A stretch of 50,100 nt of DNA from DAINPP01 sp036743375. GTDB lineage: Bacteria; Thermotogota; Thermotogae; MWEM01. Below are positions 31,235 to 39,572 of the stretch, piece after piece. Under the pieces are notes generated by a model. The model saw nothing but the letters and a program-made list of their open reading frames with translations, was not told the DNA's origin and ran no database searches. Made by a program: the position numbers and the translations under genes. Every line of letters starts with the position of its first letter. Positions within the stretch are counted from its first letter, which is position 1. Location: contig DAINPP010000018.1 of the NCBI GenBank assembly GCA_036743375.1, positions 1 through 50,100 on the forward strand, in the 5' to 3' direction.

Positions 31235-32596
31235 ATGAGTACAAAAGAATTTATGTTTAATGAAGAAAAACCATCAAAGCTGTTGTTGAAATTCTGTATA
31301 CCGGCAATCATTGGAATGCTGATCAATGCGCTGTTTAATTTTGTAGATGCCATATTTATCGGTCAGCTTGGAACGGAACAGATGGCAGCGGCATCTATAA
31401 CATTTCCATTCACCATGTTTTTTATCGGTGTTGGAATGATTTTCGGAGTAGGGGGGAGCTCTTATATTTCAAGACTTCTCGGCCAAAAGAATAACCGAAG
31501 GGCTGAAAAATCCGTCAGTGTCTCAGTCTTTTTCAGCGTGATTATTTCTGTACTTCTGACAATATTTTTTCTGTTAACACTGACACCGCTTCTGAAGTTA
31601 TTCGGAGCAACCGGAAAGACCTTGGAATATGCCCGAGAATATATGATACCGTATCTCATCGGTTCTATTTTCGTTGTTCTTAACGTCACATTGGGAAATA
31701 TCATCAGGGCACAGGGAGCACCTTTTTTCACAATGATTGCAATGTCAATAGGAGGCGGGTTGAATATTTTACTCGATCCCCTGCTGATATTCAATGTTGG
31801 AATGGGTATCGGTGGTGCTGCGGTGGCAACGATTTTATCCAGAATCTTCACTTGGCTATTATTCGTCTGGTATTATAAATCCGGAAAGAGCACTGTTTCT
31901 TTAAGCCTGCGTCAAATGAAACCAGACGTTGAGATGTTCAAGGAAATTCTTAAAATAGGTATTCCAAGTTTTATGTTTCAGCTTCTGACAACCGTTTCCA
32001 CAGGAATTATTAACGTTCTGGCGAGTGCGTACGGAACCGATGCCGTTGCGGGAATGGGCATTGTCATAAGAATACTGAACATTGGAATGTTTATCATCTT
32101 TGGGTTCTCAAAGGGATTCCAGCCGATAGCAGGCTATAATTATGGTGCGGGAAACAGCCTCAGATTAAAAAGACTTTCTCTATTATCTATGATCTATGCC
32201 ACAATAATCTGTCTTGTCACAACGTTTATCAATTATCTCTTCTCAGAGCCATTGATCACGATGTTCACAAAAAGCACAGCCGTTATTACAATAGCAAAAG
32301 AAGCATTATTTGCTGGAAGCAGCGTATTACCAACATTTGGAGTACAGATTATACTGGCCACTCTGTTTCTTGCCTGCGGTAAGGGAAAAGAAGGTGGTTT
32401 TTTGAGTATGGCAAGACAGGGTATTTTCTTTATCCCCGCTGCCTTCATTTTTTCATCACTCTTTGGGTTAAAGGGAATATACTGGATTCAGCCCTTTTCT
32501 GACCTGTTGACTTTTATAAGTAGCCTGATTCTCGGGATGATGTTTTTCAAAAAACTCAGTATAAAATCAGAAGCAGACTTTTCATACGCAGAATGA
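31235..32596 (+). CDS. MATE family efflux transporter
   Basis: A second MATE exporter, 453 residues and twelve predicted helices. The N-terminal signature SKLLLKFCIPAIIGMLINALFNFVDAIFIGQLG and the loop GFSKGFQPIAGYNYGAGNSLRLKR match the family closely. It is clearly paralogous to the protein at 20703 but diverged, and it is linked to a MarR instead of a TetR regulator. Strong AGGAGG precedes the ATG. It probably exports a drug or metabolite sensed by the MarR protein. Confidence 0.95.
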   Translation: MSTKEFMFNEEKPSKLLLKFCIPAIIGMLINALFNFVDAIFIGQLGTEQMAAASITFPFTMFFIGVGMIFGVGGSSYISRLLGQKNNRRAEKSVSVSVFFSVIISVLLTIFFLLTLTPLLKLFGATGKTLEYAREYMIPYLIGSIFVVLNVTLGNIIRAQGAPFFTMIAMSIGGGLNILLDPLLIFNVGMGIGGAAVATILSRIFTWLLFVWYYKSGKSTVSLSLRQMKPDVEMFKEILKIGIPSFMFQLLTTVSTGIINVLASAYGTDAVAGMGIVIRILNIGMFIIFGFSKGFQPIAGYNYGAGNSLRLKRLSLLSMIYATIICLVTTFINYLFSEPLITMFTKSTAVITIAKEALFAGSSVLPTFGVQIILATLFLACGKGKEGGFLSMARQGIFFIPAAFIFSSLFGLKGIYWIQPFSDLLTFISSLILGMMFFKKLSIKSEADFSYAE

Positions 32597-32663
32597 CCCA
32601 TCTCTTTGAAAAAAGATTATGATCAGACTCCATTCAACGGGATAAATTGAACAGATTCTTAAA

Positions 32664-32694
32664 AGCCTCCCCCGCTTTCTTAAAAGGGGAGGCT
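32664..32694. terminator. Hairpin between convergent MATE and cyclophilin-like genes
   Basis: A perfect 9-bp stem AGCCTCCCC/GGGGAGGCT with a 13-nt loop. The T-tracts are short on both strands (TTTTAAG on minus), so it could end both genes. Confidence 0.65.
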
Positions 32695-32710
32695 CGTTTA
32701 TGGATGGAAG

Positions 32711-33160
32711 CTATTCATCAAACAACTCAAACGTCACATCAACAGTTCCGATCTGTTCAAAGACCGCCACACTCGACTCAAAGTGCCCTATCTTCTGTAA
32801 ATTACCGATGATTTCGCCATTCTGTTTGTAGAAAATCACCAGACTGTGCCCGGGTGTCCAATAGCTCAGATCTCCAACTTCATAACCACTTCTCTCAACC
32901 TCATTGGCGGGAAGAGACTCTGAAAAACGATAGCACATTTCTCTTGAATACAGATCCATCATAGAAATCGTTAATGGAAACATAGAAATCAAAGTGCGAG
33001 TAGTAGCGTTGTCAATCAAAGTCGCCATCAATACCCGTTCATCAACGGTAATTTTTATCCTGATCGGTTTGTTTGATAGGTTCACGGTATCATCTCCTAA
33101 GCCAGAAAGGGTGAATATCATACACGATAACAGGAATACAGATAATATTTTCATCTTCAA
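32711..33160 (-). CDS. Exported cyclophilin-like fold protein
   Basis: A 149-residue protein with a signal sequence (KILSVFLLSCMIFTLSG) and a domain matching the bacterial cyclophilin-like family (TM1367 type): IRIKITVDERVLMATLIDNATTRTLISMFPLTISMMD, then GYEVGDLSYWTPGHSLVIFY, and a C-terminal GTVDVTFELFD strand. Peptidyl-prolyl isomerase residues of true cyclophilins are not apparent, so the function is uncertain. TTG at 33160 is preferred because AAGGAGG is 8 nt before it; the ATG two codons on is 14 nt away. The SCM motif might be a lipobox but is poor. It is last in the MerR-linked operon, about 150 nt after the previous gene. Confidence 0.85.
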   Translation of the reverse strand: MKMKILSVFLLSCMIFTLSGLGDDTVNLSNKPIRIKITVDERVLMATLIDNATTRTLISMFPLTISMMDLYSREMCYRFSESLPANEVERSGYEVGDLSYWTPGHSLVIFYKQNGEIIGNLQKIGHFESSVAVFEQIGTVDVTFELFDE

Positions 33161-33308
33161 TCGAATAACCTCCTTATTCAATCGTGCCAATTCTCTTCAA
33201 CCACACTTGTACAACATATTTAATTCTGCCGCAAGTAAAACGTTGATATACACTGAAGAAAGCAAAAGGACAGAATCCGGCAACACTGATTTCGATAATA
33301 AATAAGAT

Positions 33309-33629
33309 TCAGTCTTCGTAAACCTCTTTTGCCATCCTGAAGACAGCCCATGCCTTTGGCCATCCAACGTAAAACGCCAGATGTGTCAGAATCTCGGCTA
33401 TTTCCTTTTTTGTAATCCCATTCTTTTTGGCCTCCAACAAATGGAATGTGAGCGAACTGTCAAGAATCCCACTGCTCATCAAGGCGGTAACGGTAATCAT
33501 ACTTCGATCACGGTGGGAAAGTTCCTCTTCTCTTGACCATATCTGGCCAAATAAAACATCATCGTTCATCTCGGCAAATTTAGGGGCAAACTCCCCCAAA
33601 GTCTCTCTTCCCGCGGTTACTCTTTTCAT
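33309..33629 (-). CDS. Carboxymuconolactone decarboxylase family protein
   Basis: A 106-residue AhpD-like alpha-helical protein of the carboxymuconolactone decarboxylase family: SREEELSHRDRSMITVTALMSSGILDSSLTFHLLEAKKNGITKKEIAEILTHLAFYVGWPKAWAVF. The redox CxxC of AhpD is absent (a serine-rich segment replaces it), as in the decarboxylase-like branch, so peroxidase-reductant activity is unlikely. The ATG at 33629 follows GGGGGG. It is a member of the oxidoreductase operon. YraC in the carbonyl-stress locus of Bacillus is a comparable partner. Confidence 0.9.
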   Translation of the reverse strand: MKRVTAGRETLGEFAPKFAEMNDDVLFGQIWSREEELSHRDRSMITVTALMSSGILDSSLTFHLLEAKKNGITKKEIAEILTHLAFYVGWPKAWAVFRMAKEVYED

Positions 33630-33645
33630 CGTCAATCCCCCCTTC

Positions 33646-34491
33646 TCATTTCTTAAAGTTTATAATAAATTCTACTGTTTGTGGATCATAATGGGAGAAA
33701 AAGGCACTCTGTTCTTCATCAAGAGCCGAAATAAGCTGCAGATCCGATTCCGTAAGTCTAAAATCAAACACGTTAAAATTCTGTTCCATACGTTCTTTAT
33801 GAACCGTCTTCGGAATAACAACCACATCATTCTGAATCAGAAAACGGAGGGCTACCTGTGAAGCTGATTTTCCATACTTTTTGCCGATTTCATTCAGAAC
33901 CTCATTTGAGAAGAAATCCTTTCGTCCTTCTGCAAACGGGCCCCACGATTCATGCTGTACGTTATATTTCTCCATGATTTCATGCGCCTTTTTCTGCTGC
34001 TGGAACACGTGTGTTTCCACCTGATTGACGGCCGGAACGACATCAACAAAATTGCAGAAATCAATCAGGCGGTCTGGATAGAAGTTTGACACACCGATAC
34101 TTCCAAGTTTGCCGGCCCTATAAGCCTCCTGCATGGCACGATAAGTTCCGTAATAATCGTTGAAGGGCTGATGAATAAGCAACAGATCAATATAATCCAT
34201 CTGCAGTTTTCTCAACGATTCTTCGATAGAAGCGGCAGCCCTTTCATAACCTCCGTTTGAAATCCAAATCTTTGTTGTAACAAAGAATTCCTCTCTTGGC
34301 AAGCCGCTCTTTTTGACAGCCCTTCCCACAGCTTCTTCGTTGTAATAAGCCTGAGCGGTATCAATCGAGCGATATCCAACCTCTATGGCATCAAGAACAC
34401 AACGTTCACATTCATCCAAATCCGCTATCTGATAGACCCCATAACCGAGCACTGGCATCTGCACACCGTTGTTCAACGTCACATAATCCAT
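33646..34491 (-). CDS. Aldo/keto reductase (2,5-diketogluconate reductase type)
   Basis: A 281-residue NAD(P)H-dependent aldo-keto reductase, TIM barrel. VTLNNGVQMPVLGYGVYQI opens the barrel and YRSIDTAQAYYNEEAVGRAVKKSG holds the catalytic Asp and Tyr. KIWISNGGYERA carries the Lys, and LLIHQPFNDYYG has His. IPKTVHKERMEQNFNVFDF near the end binds the cofactor phosphate. ATG 34491 follows AGGAGGAG. It reduces reactive aldehydes or ketones; the exact substrate is unknown. It is third in the operon. Confidence 0.94.
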   Translation of the reverse strand: MDYVTLNNGVQMPVLGYGVYQIADLDECERCVLDAIEVGYRSIDTAQAYYNEEAVGRAVKKSGLPREEFFVTTKIWISNGGYERAAASIEESLRKLQMDYIDLLLIHQPFNDYYGTYRAMQEAYRAGKLGSIGVSNFYPDRLIDFCNFVDVVPAVNQVETHVFQQQKKAHEIMEKYNVQHESWGPFAEGRKDFFSNEVLNEIGKKYGKSASQVALRFLIQNDVVVIPKTVHKERMEQNFNVFDFRLTESDLQLISALDEEQSAFFSHYDPQTVEFIINFKK

Positions 34492-34514
34492 CAAAATCTC
34501 CTCCTTTTTTCTCA

Positions 34515-35684
34515 TCATCTATACGATTTGCGGTAGATCTCCACACAGTCTTCATGATTCATGGGGACAGGATCAGCCAAAAACAAGCGCCCCATCGTTT
34601 CACGGGCATTCTCTGCCATCTCATTTAGTTCATCGCGTGTGATACCATACTCCGACATCTTCAGATCAGCAACTCCACAGGCTTCCTGTAATTCTACAAG
34701 CGCTGTGATAAAATCCATTGGATCGTTGGCCTCTTCCCTTCCAAGGAATTTGGCCATCTGAATAAAACGATCATCACACACCCGCTTGTTTATAAAATAG
34801 GTGTAATATTCTTTTGAAATCATGATCAAACCGGCACCGTGTGGAAGATTCTGATGAAAAGCACTCATGGCATGTTCCATTGAATGTTCACTGGTACAGC
34901 AACCCGTCATCATGGAATACCCGGACATCGTGTTGGCGAACGCCACATGTTCTCTTGCTTCGAGATCCGTTCCGTCTTTTACCGCACGTGGAAGATATTT
35001 CCCAATATTCGTGATTGCTGTGGATGCCACCATATCACTCATCAGATTGGCAGCTGTTGAAATGTAGACCTCGGTACTGTGAAAAAGCGCATCAAAGCCC
35101 TGATATGCCGTGAATTTTGAAGGAACGGTCTTCATCAACTCAGGATCCACTATGGCGATAACCGGAAACAATCCGCCATGAACAAGTCCCATTTTCTCTT
35201 GTGTGTCAGGATTCGTGATAACACCCGCACAATCCACTTCAGAACCGGTCCCCGCTGTCGTTGTAATGGCAATGATGGGCAACGGTGCGTTTTGGGCCGG
35301 GATGCCTTTACCGGTACCCCCGAACATATAATCCCACAGATCACCTTCATTGGTTGCAGAAAGGGCTATTCCCTTTGAAGCATCCATGACACTTCCACCG
35401 CCAAGGGCAACGATGAAATCACACCCATTGTCACGAACAGCAGCGGCGCCTTCCATAACCGTGTCTTTCAAAGGATTGGCTTGAATCTTATCATATACGG
35501 CATATTCAACGCCCGCCTTTTTCAACTGTTCCTCTGTTCGGACCAGGGATCCGTTGACATGAACGGATTTACCATTTGATATAACGATCATCGCCTTTTT
35601 ACCGGGCATATTCTGTGTGTATAAATCGTTTAATCGACCCGTTCCAAACATGATATTTGTTGGTATATAGCAGTTATATGACAT
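34515..35684 (-). CDS. Iron-containing alcohol dehydrogenase
   Basis: A 389-residue group III (Fe-dependent) alcohol dehydrogenase of the BDH/YqhD type. The NAD(P) site has VALGGGSVMDASKGIAL near residue 95 and ITTTAGTGSEVDCAGVI. The metal ligands are Asp in IVDPELM (around 192), the histidines in FDALFHSTEVY and the HSMEHAMSAFHQNLPHGAGL segment. The first of these motifs usually reads DALTHAxE; here the histidine is kept. It oxidises alcohols or reduces aldehydes. GGGAGG lies before the ATG. The downstream gene overlaps closely. Confidence 0.95.
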   Translation of the reverse strand: MSYNCYIPTNIMFGTGRLNDLYTQNMPGKKAMIVISNGKSVHVNGSLVRTEEQLKKAGVEYAVYDKIQANPLKDTVMEGAAAVRDNGCDFIVALGGGSVMDASKGIALSATNEGDLWDYMFGGTGKGIPAQNAPLPIIAITTTAGTGSEVDCAGVITNPDTQEKMGLVHGGLFPVIAIVDPELMKTVPSKFTAYQGFDALFHSTEVYISTAANLMSDMVASTAITNIGKYLPRAVKDGTDLEAREHVAFANTMSGYSMMTGCCTSEHSMEHAMSAFHQNLPHGAGLIMISKEYYTYFINKRVCDDRFIQMAKFLGREEANDPMDFITALVELQEACGVADLKMSEYGITRDELNEMAENARETMGRLFLADPVPMNHEDCVEIYRKSYR

Positions 35685-35729
35685 TTCTTAATTACCTCCC
35701 TATTTTTTTATCAATTGTCTTGATTCATT

Positions 35730-36716
35730 TCACTTTTTTATAAATTTACTTTCCCTTAACGCATATCTTTCCCCAATATTCGGATATCTTTTCAGGATGG
35801 CATCAATCGTGTTCAAATCTTCTTCACAAAGCTGAACATCGACGGCTGCAGCGTTTTCTTCAAGATACTTGCGTCGCTTTGTTCCCGGAATTGGAATGAT
35901 ATGATCACCTTGAGCCAGAACCCATGCAAGTGATAGCTGTGCTGTCGTTGCGTTGAATCTTGTTTTTGCAAAATCAGTCAGTTCCGTTACGAGATCTTCG
36001 TTATTTTTTCGATGTTCTCCATTATACCTTGGAATGTTGTATCTGAAGTCTGTTTCTTTCAGTGTGTCAAGATTCAGTTTACTGGTAATCAATCCCCTGC
36101 CAAGTGGGGCAAACGGTACAAAGGCCGCCCCTATTTCTTTCGTCAGTTCCAGGATACCGTTTCTTTCGACCGTTCTTTCTACCAGTGAATATTCACTCTG
36201 AACGGCTGAAATGGGATGGACGGCGTTTGCCCTCTTCAAGTCTTCAACGGTACATTCACTCAAGCCGATATATCTGATTTTCCCTTCTTTTACCAGTTGC
36301 GCCATTGCATCAACGGTCTCTTCAACGGGTGTTTTCGGATCGACTCTGTGCAGATAGTAAAGATCTATCGTTTCTATCTTTAATCGCTTCAAGCTGCCTT
36401 CAACGGCCTGACGGACCCACTTTACCGAACCATCGAGATACGCTGCCGCCTCTGCGTTTTTTCTGAAACCAAATTTTGTTGCGAGAAAAATCTGATTCCT
36501 GTTTTCATGAAGTACAGGTGCTATCAGTTCCTCGTTTACACCGTCCCCATAAATATCCGCCGTATCCCAGAAATTGATTCCAAGCTCCAATGAACGTCTT
36601 AAGGTAGCAAGACTTTCAGCATCATTCGGTGTCCCATATGACATGCTCATTCCCATACAGCCAAGTCCTATTGCAGACAGCTTTTCTCCCGTCTTTCCAA
36701 ATTCACGAAAATTCAT
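35730..36716 (-). CDS. Aldo/keto reductase (AKR11/YhdN-like)
   Basis: A 328-residue aldo-keto reductase of the larger class: REFGKTGEKLSAIGLGCMGMSMSYG at the N-terminus, NFWDTADIYGDGVNEELI with catalytic Asp and Tyr, FLATKFGF with Lys, and DLYYLHRVDPKTPVEET with His. IPIPGTKRRKYLEENAAA closes the cofactor site. ATG 36716 is 7 nt after GGGAGG, better than the ATG two codons earlier. It is the first gene of the MerR-controlled operon. Confidence 0.95.
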   Translation of the reverse strand: MNFREFGKTGEKLSAIGLGCMGMSMSYGTPNDAESLATLRRSLELGINFWDTADIYGDGVNEELIAPVLHENRNQIFLATKFGFRKNAEAAAYLDGSVKWVRQAVEGSLKRLKIETIDLYYLHRVDPKTPVEETVDAMAQLVKEGKIRYIGLSECTVEDLKRANAVHPISAVQSEYSLVERTVERNGILELTKEIGAAFVPFAPLGRGLITSKLNLDTLKETDFRYNIPRYNGEHRKNNEDLVTELTDFAKTRFNATTAQLSLAWVLAQGDHIIPIPGTKRRKYLEENAAAVDVQLCEEDLNTIDAILKRYPNIGERYALRESKFIKK

Positions 36717-36807
36717 ACTCATTCCTCCCTGTTATTAATCATTATTATTGTATGTCTTCTCTTTGATTAAATGATTTTTTTCATCGTTTGTTTTATCATC
36801 CAGGTCA

Positions 36808-36816
36808 TGCTATAAT
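36808..36816 (+). promoter_or_regulatory. Extended -10 of the merR gene
   Basis: TGC-TATAAT on the plus strand, about 60 nt before the merR ATG. It lies within the divergent promoter, so the MerR operator would be downstream of its start site, allowing autoregulation. Confidence 0.55.
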
Positions 36817-36817
36817 G

Positions 36818-36848
36818 ATCATACTCTTGAGAGTAAACTCTAAGTCAA
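36818..36848 (-). promoter_or_regulatory. MerR-type promoter (19-bp spacer) of the oxidoreductase operon
   Basis: On the minus strand TTGACT (36843-36848) and TATGAT (36818-36823) are 19 nt apart with the dyad GAGAGTAAACTCT in the spacer. The 18-nt block GAGAGTAAACTCTAAGTC is identical to that before the flavodoxin gene. Confidence 0.9.
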
Positions 36849-36877
36849 GTGCAATTATTGTAAAATGGAGGTTAAAT

Positions 36878-37330
36878 ATGTACTACACTATCGGTGAGAT
36901 GTCTGAAAAGGTGAATATATCCGCCCACACACTTCGTTTTTATGCCAAAGAAGGCCTATTACCCTTCGTCGAAAGAAGTGAAGGAGGCATTCGTATGTTC
37001 AAGGACGAAGATTTTGGATGGATTTATATCATAAAATGTCTGAAGAAAACAGGAATGACCATCAAGGAAATTAAAAAGTATCTGGATTATGCCATGCAGG
37101 GAGATTCTACGATTGATGAACGACTTGAAATGTTCAGAGAACAGCAGAAAGTTGTGGAAAGGGAAATAGCCGAATTGAATGAAGCGCTTGATCTGTTGAA
37201 ATATAAGCAATGGTATTATGAAGTCGCCAAAGAAGCCGGAACTTGTGCGGTTCATGATGAGATTAATCTTGAGGAAATTCCCGAAGACTTCAGGTATATT
37301 AAGGCAAAAACGAAGGCCACCCGTTCCTGA
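36878..37330 (+). CDS. MerR family transcriptional regulator
   Basis: A 150-residue MerR regulator. YYTIGEMSEKVNISAHTLRFYAKEGLLPFVERSEGGIRMFKDEDFGWIYIIKCLKKTGMTIKEIKKYLD is a complete MerR winged helix, followed by a coiled coil and a short C-terminal tail. One cysteine, in AGTCAVHDE near residue 123, is well placed to act as a sensor, as in AdhR/NmlR-type carbonyl-stress regulators. I choose ATG 36878 behind GGAGG; the frame is open upstream through the promoter. It is divergent from the aldo-keto reductase operon, whose promoter has the expected distorted spacing, and should activate it and the flavodoxin gene at 30530. Confidence 0.93.
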   Translation: MYYTIGEMSEKVNISAHTLRFYAKEGLLPFVERSEGGIRMFKDEDFGWIYIIKCLKKTGMTIKEIKKYLDYAMQGDSTIDERLEMFREQQKVVEREIAELNEALDLLKYKQWYYEVAKEAGTCAVHDEINLEEIPEDFRYIKAKTKATRS

Positions 37331-37413
37331 AATTCCGGTAAAGCTCCCTTATAATCAAAAAAGCAGGAGAAATAAATTCATGAATCCGGCATTTCCCCTG
37401 TTTAAGATTACGC

Positions 37414-38340
37414 TCAACTATTCAATATGCCCTCAATAATCATGTCTGAGGCCTCTTCTTCGGACAACCCCTTTGACATCAGAGTTTCGAGCTGTTCAGA
37501 ATTAACTCTTCCGACTGCCGCTTCATGCGTGATCTCCGAGGTGTTGTTTGAAACAAGCAATTTTGGAATTGTACTCAATACGACTTTTTCACCGGCGATT
37601 ATCTCGTCACATTCGATATGACCTTTCGAATACTGACCGGTTCCGTAGACCTCATTCAGGACCTCTGCCTTTGATTCATCTTCACCAATGATAAAGGTCT
37701 TTGCCATGCCGTTGGAATGATCCCCTTCAAGACGGATGATCTCTTTGACATGGCAAGTATCATCTTTCTGCTCCCTGATCTTTGTCTCCGCATAGCCCTT
37801 AGCCGATTCATGAAGTGTGATATCCATTGAAATATCCAGCTTCCCGACTCTGGTTTTGACCAGTTCAAAGAGATTTTTAATCTCAGCATTTTTCTGAACG
37901 TCAATCTTATAATCGGACTCCACCATCACGTTACCCGATTCACTGTGATAATGAACATCCTCATAGTAGACTTTTGCATTCTCACCAATAGTCATCTCAG
38001 ATTTCATCGTGTGCAGAAAGACATCTGTATAAGGGAAGAAACAATGTGAAATGAACTCTACCTCAGCATTCTTTCCAATATCAAAAGAATATTCGATGTA
38101 TTGGTTTCCACTACTCTCAAGAAAGCCGACACATAAAAACACCGGTTTTTCAGGCTTAACCCCTTCCTCTACCTTAATATCAAGTTTCACAAGATTGCTT
38201 TCGCCTTTTGATTGTACTGTTATACCCGGTGTACGGATATCGTACAATACATTGTCTTTATCGATAAATATCGTATCTTTTTCTTCAAAATCACCCTCAA
38301 AAAGGCGATTATAAACCTGCTTTAATCTAATTTCATTCAT
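37414..38340 (-). CDS. sufB: Short SufB/SufD-type Fe-S scaffold protein
   Basis: A 308-residue SufB/SufD-family scaffold. The beta-helix core and C-terminal motif are clear: VVLSTIPKLLVSNNTSEITHEAAVGRVNSEQLETLMSKGLSEEEASDMIIEGIL, where the H of the THEAAVG segment and the R of GRV are conserved. It is much shorter than classic SufB (about 465). Since it is the only scaffold gene beside sufC, it fits the two-gene minimal SUF (SmsB-SmsC) systems described in anaerobes and archaea. The ATG follows GGAGGAATTTAA and overlaps the end of sufC by 8 nt. It assembles Fe-S clusters in the cytoplasm. Confidence 0.9.
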   Translation of the reverse strand: MNEIRLKQVYNRLFEGDFEEKDTIFIDKDNVLYDIRTPGITVQSKGESNLVKLDIKVEEGVKPEKPVFLCVGFLESSGNQYIEYSFDIGKNAEVEFISHCFFPYTDVFLHTMKSEMTIGENAKVYYEDVHYHSESGNVMVESDYKIDVQKNAEIKNLFELVKTRVGKLDISMDITLHESAKGYAETKIREQKDDTCHVKEIIRLEGDHSNGMAKTFIIGEDESKAEVLNEVYGTGQYSKGHIECDEIIAGEKVVLSTIPKLLVSNNTSEITHEAAVGRVNSEQLETLMSKGLSEEEASDMIIEGILNS

Positions 38341-39091
38341 TTAAATTCCTCCAGGTTTTGTCAGGATTGTTGACATGATCACAGGCATCACAGTTTTCCT
38401 TGTAAATCCTGTTTACTATTTCAGGTTTGTCATCCGCTACCAATTTTCCATCACAGATCAACAGGGCATGATCGGCTATCAGTGATATTTCTTCACGATG
38501 TGTAATGGATACGACTGTCGTTCCGCTTTCTTTCATTTCATTGAACATATCTTTCAGCATCTTGTTTGACATCATGTCTATTCCGGAATCCGGTTCATCG
38601 AAAAATATTATCTTCGGTTTCATCATCATCGCCGAAGCCAGTTCAACCCGCTTTCTCTCTCCACCGGAAAGGGAATGATCCACCTTTCTCGAGAGATATT
38701 CCGTACTCAGGCCAACAAGATTTAAGACTTTTCCAAGTTCTGTTTCATTCATTATCCGTTCCGGACTGCTTATCTTCAGATAATCTCTTATCAGGATCCC
38801 TTTAAATCTAACCGGTTCCTGATAGGTATAAGCGATTCCCCTTTTGGCTCTTTCATCGACTTTTAGTTGTGAAATTTCCTCCTGATTCAGGTATATTTCA
38901 CCCGAATGGTTTTGATAATATCCGTTTAATCCCATAATCAGTTTTGCAAGCGTTGATTTTCCGGCCCCGTTATTTCCCAGAATGGTATATAATTTTCCGG
39001 GTTCAAAGGTATAACTGATCTCTTTCAGTATCTTCTTACCCTCCACATTAAAACTTAAATTCTCTATCTCGAGTATTTTAATCACCTCCAT
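38333..39091 (-). CDS. sufC: Fe-S assembly ATPase SufC
   Basis: A 252-residue ABC-type ATPase that drives the SufB scaffold. Walker A GNNGAGKST, LSGGERKRVELASAMMMKPKIIFFDEPDSGID (signature and Walker B) and the SufC-specific YTYQEPVRFKGI segment are present. The C-terminal tail NCDACDHVNNPDK has two closely spaced cysteines, which SufC proteins normally lack. The start is uncertain. The ATG at 39091 has only a weak site, whereas the perfect GGAGGTGAT lies just inside it and would suit an ATA at 39076, giving the family-typical start LEIENLSF. Confidence 0.93.
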   Translation of the reverse strand: MEVIKILEIENLSFNVEGKKILKEISYTFEPGKLYTILGNNGAGKSTLAKLIMGLNGYYQNHSGEIYLNQEEISQLKVDERAKRGIAYTYQEPVRFKGILIRDYLKISSPERIMNETELGKVLNLVGLSTEYLSRKVDHSLSGGERKRVELASAMMMKPKIIFFDEPDSGIDMMSNKMLKDMFNEMKESGTTVVSITHREEISLIADHALLICDGKLVADDKPEIVNRIYKENCDACDHVNNPDKTWRNLNE

Positions 39092-39118
39092 AAAAATCTT
39101 TCTCTACGGTCAGTTATA

Positions 39119-39181
39119 ATGGTAGACTTCTCTACCATATGTATATCATTATATTTTATCACCAAGATAGACTATTGTCAA
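39119..39181 (-). promoter_or_regulatory. sufCB promoter and leader palindrome
   Basis: On the minus strand TTGACA (39176-39181) and TAAAAT (39153-39158) are 17 nt apart. A 20-bp palindrome with arms ATGGTAGA/TCTACCAT (39119-39138) lies just after the expected start near 39146. It could be an operator for an Rrf2-type Fe-S sensor or an RNA hairpin. Confidence 0.7.
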
Positions 39182-39572
39182 CAAATAGAAAGACACATAT
39201 ATTATAAATATGTTTCTATACTATTATATAGAGAGAAAAATCATTTTTTATGTATAATTTTCGTAGTATGATTTATTTTATATCTATTCACATTGCTCAT
39301 TAAATGAAAATGCATGGTTTTGTGGAATACACTAATGAAGGCAAGAAGTCGCCAGACCACCGTGTGAGCGAACAGCTTTAAAATAACTTGGCGTCTTCAA
39401 AAGGAAATATCGGTTTGTCAGTCGATTATCGTCCGGGAAAGATTTATGATAATATTCCTACTAAAGGCCGTACGAATGTAAAACAGCTGTACTTCAAAAG
39501 TCCAAGCCTTTAAAAGAAAGGTGTTTTTTAGTATTTCAATCCAAACCCTGCGTGTCCTTGAAACCTTTCCTG
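39182..39572 (+). other. Intergenic, possible structured RNA or gene relic
   Basis: No supported gene. GAAGTCGCCA near 39347 and TGGCGTCTTC near 39391 form a 10-bp inverted repeat with one mismatch. Further on AAAGGC/GCCTTT encloses paired GTAC blocks and is followed by GGTGTTTTTT. A plus-strand frame near 39389-39512 (GLSVDYRPGKIYDNIPTKG) reads like protein but has no start signal. I cannot decide between a non-coding RNA and a gene remnant. Confidence 0.35.

Noticed and set aside
37380..37439. A 19-codon plus-strand ORF with AGGAG upstream, between merR and sufB
   Set aside because: It runs antisense into the sufB 3' end, has no family resemblance and sits in a convergent spacer, so chance is likely.
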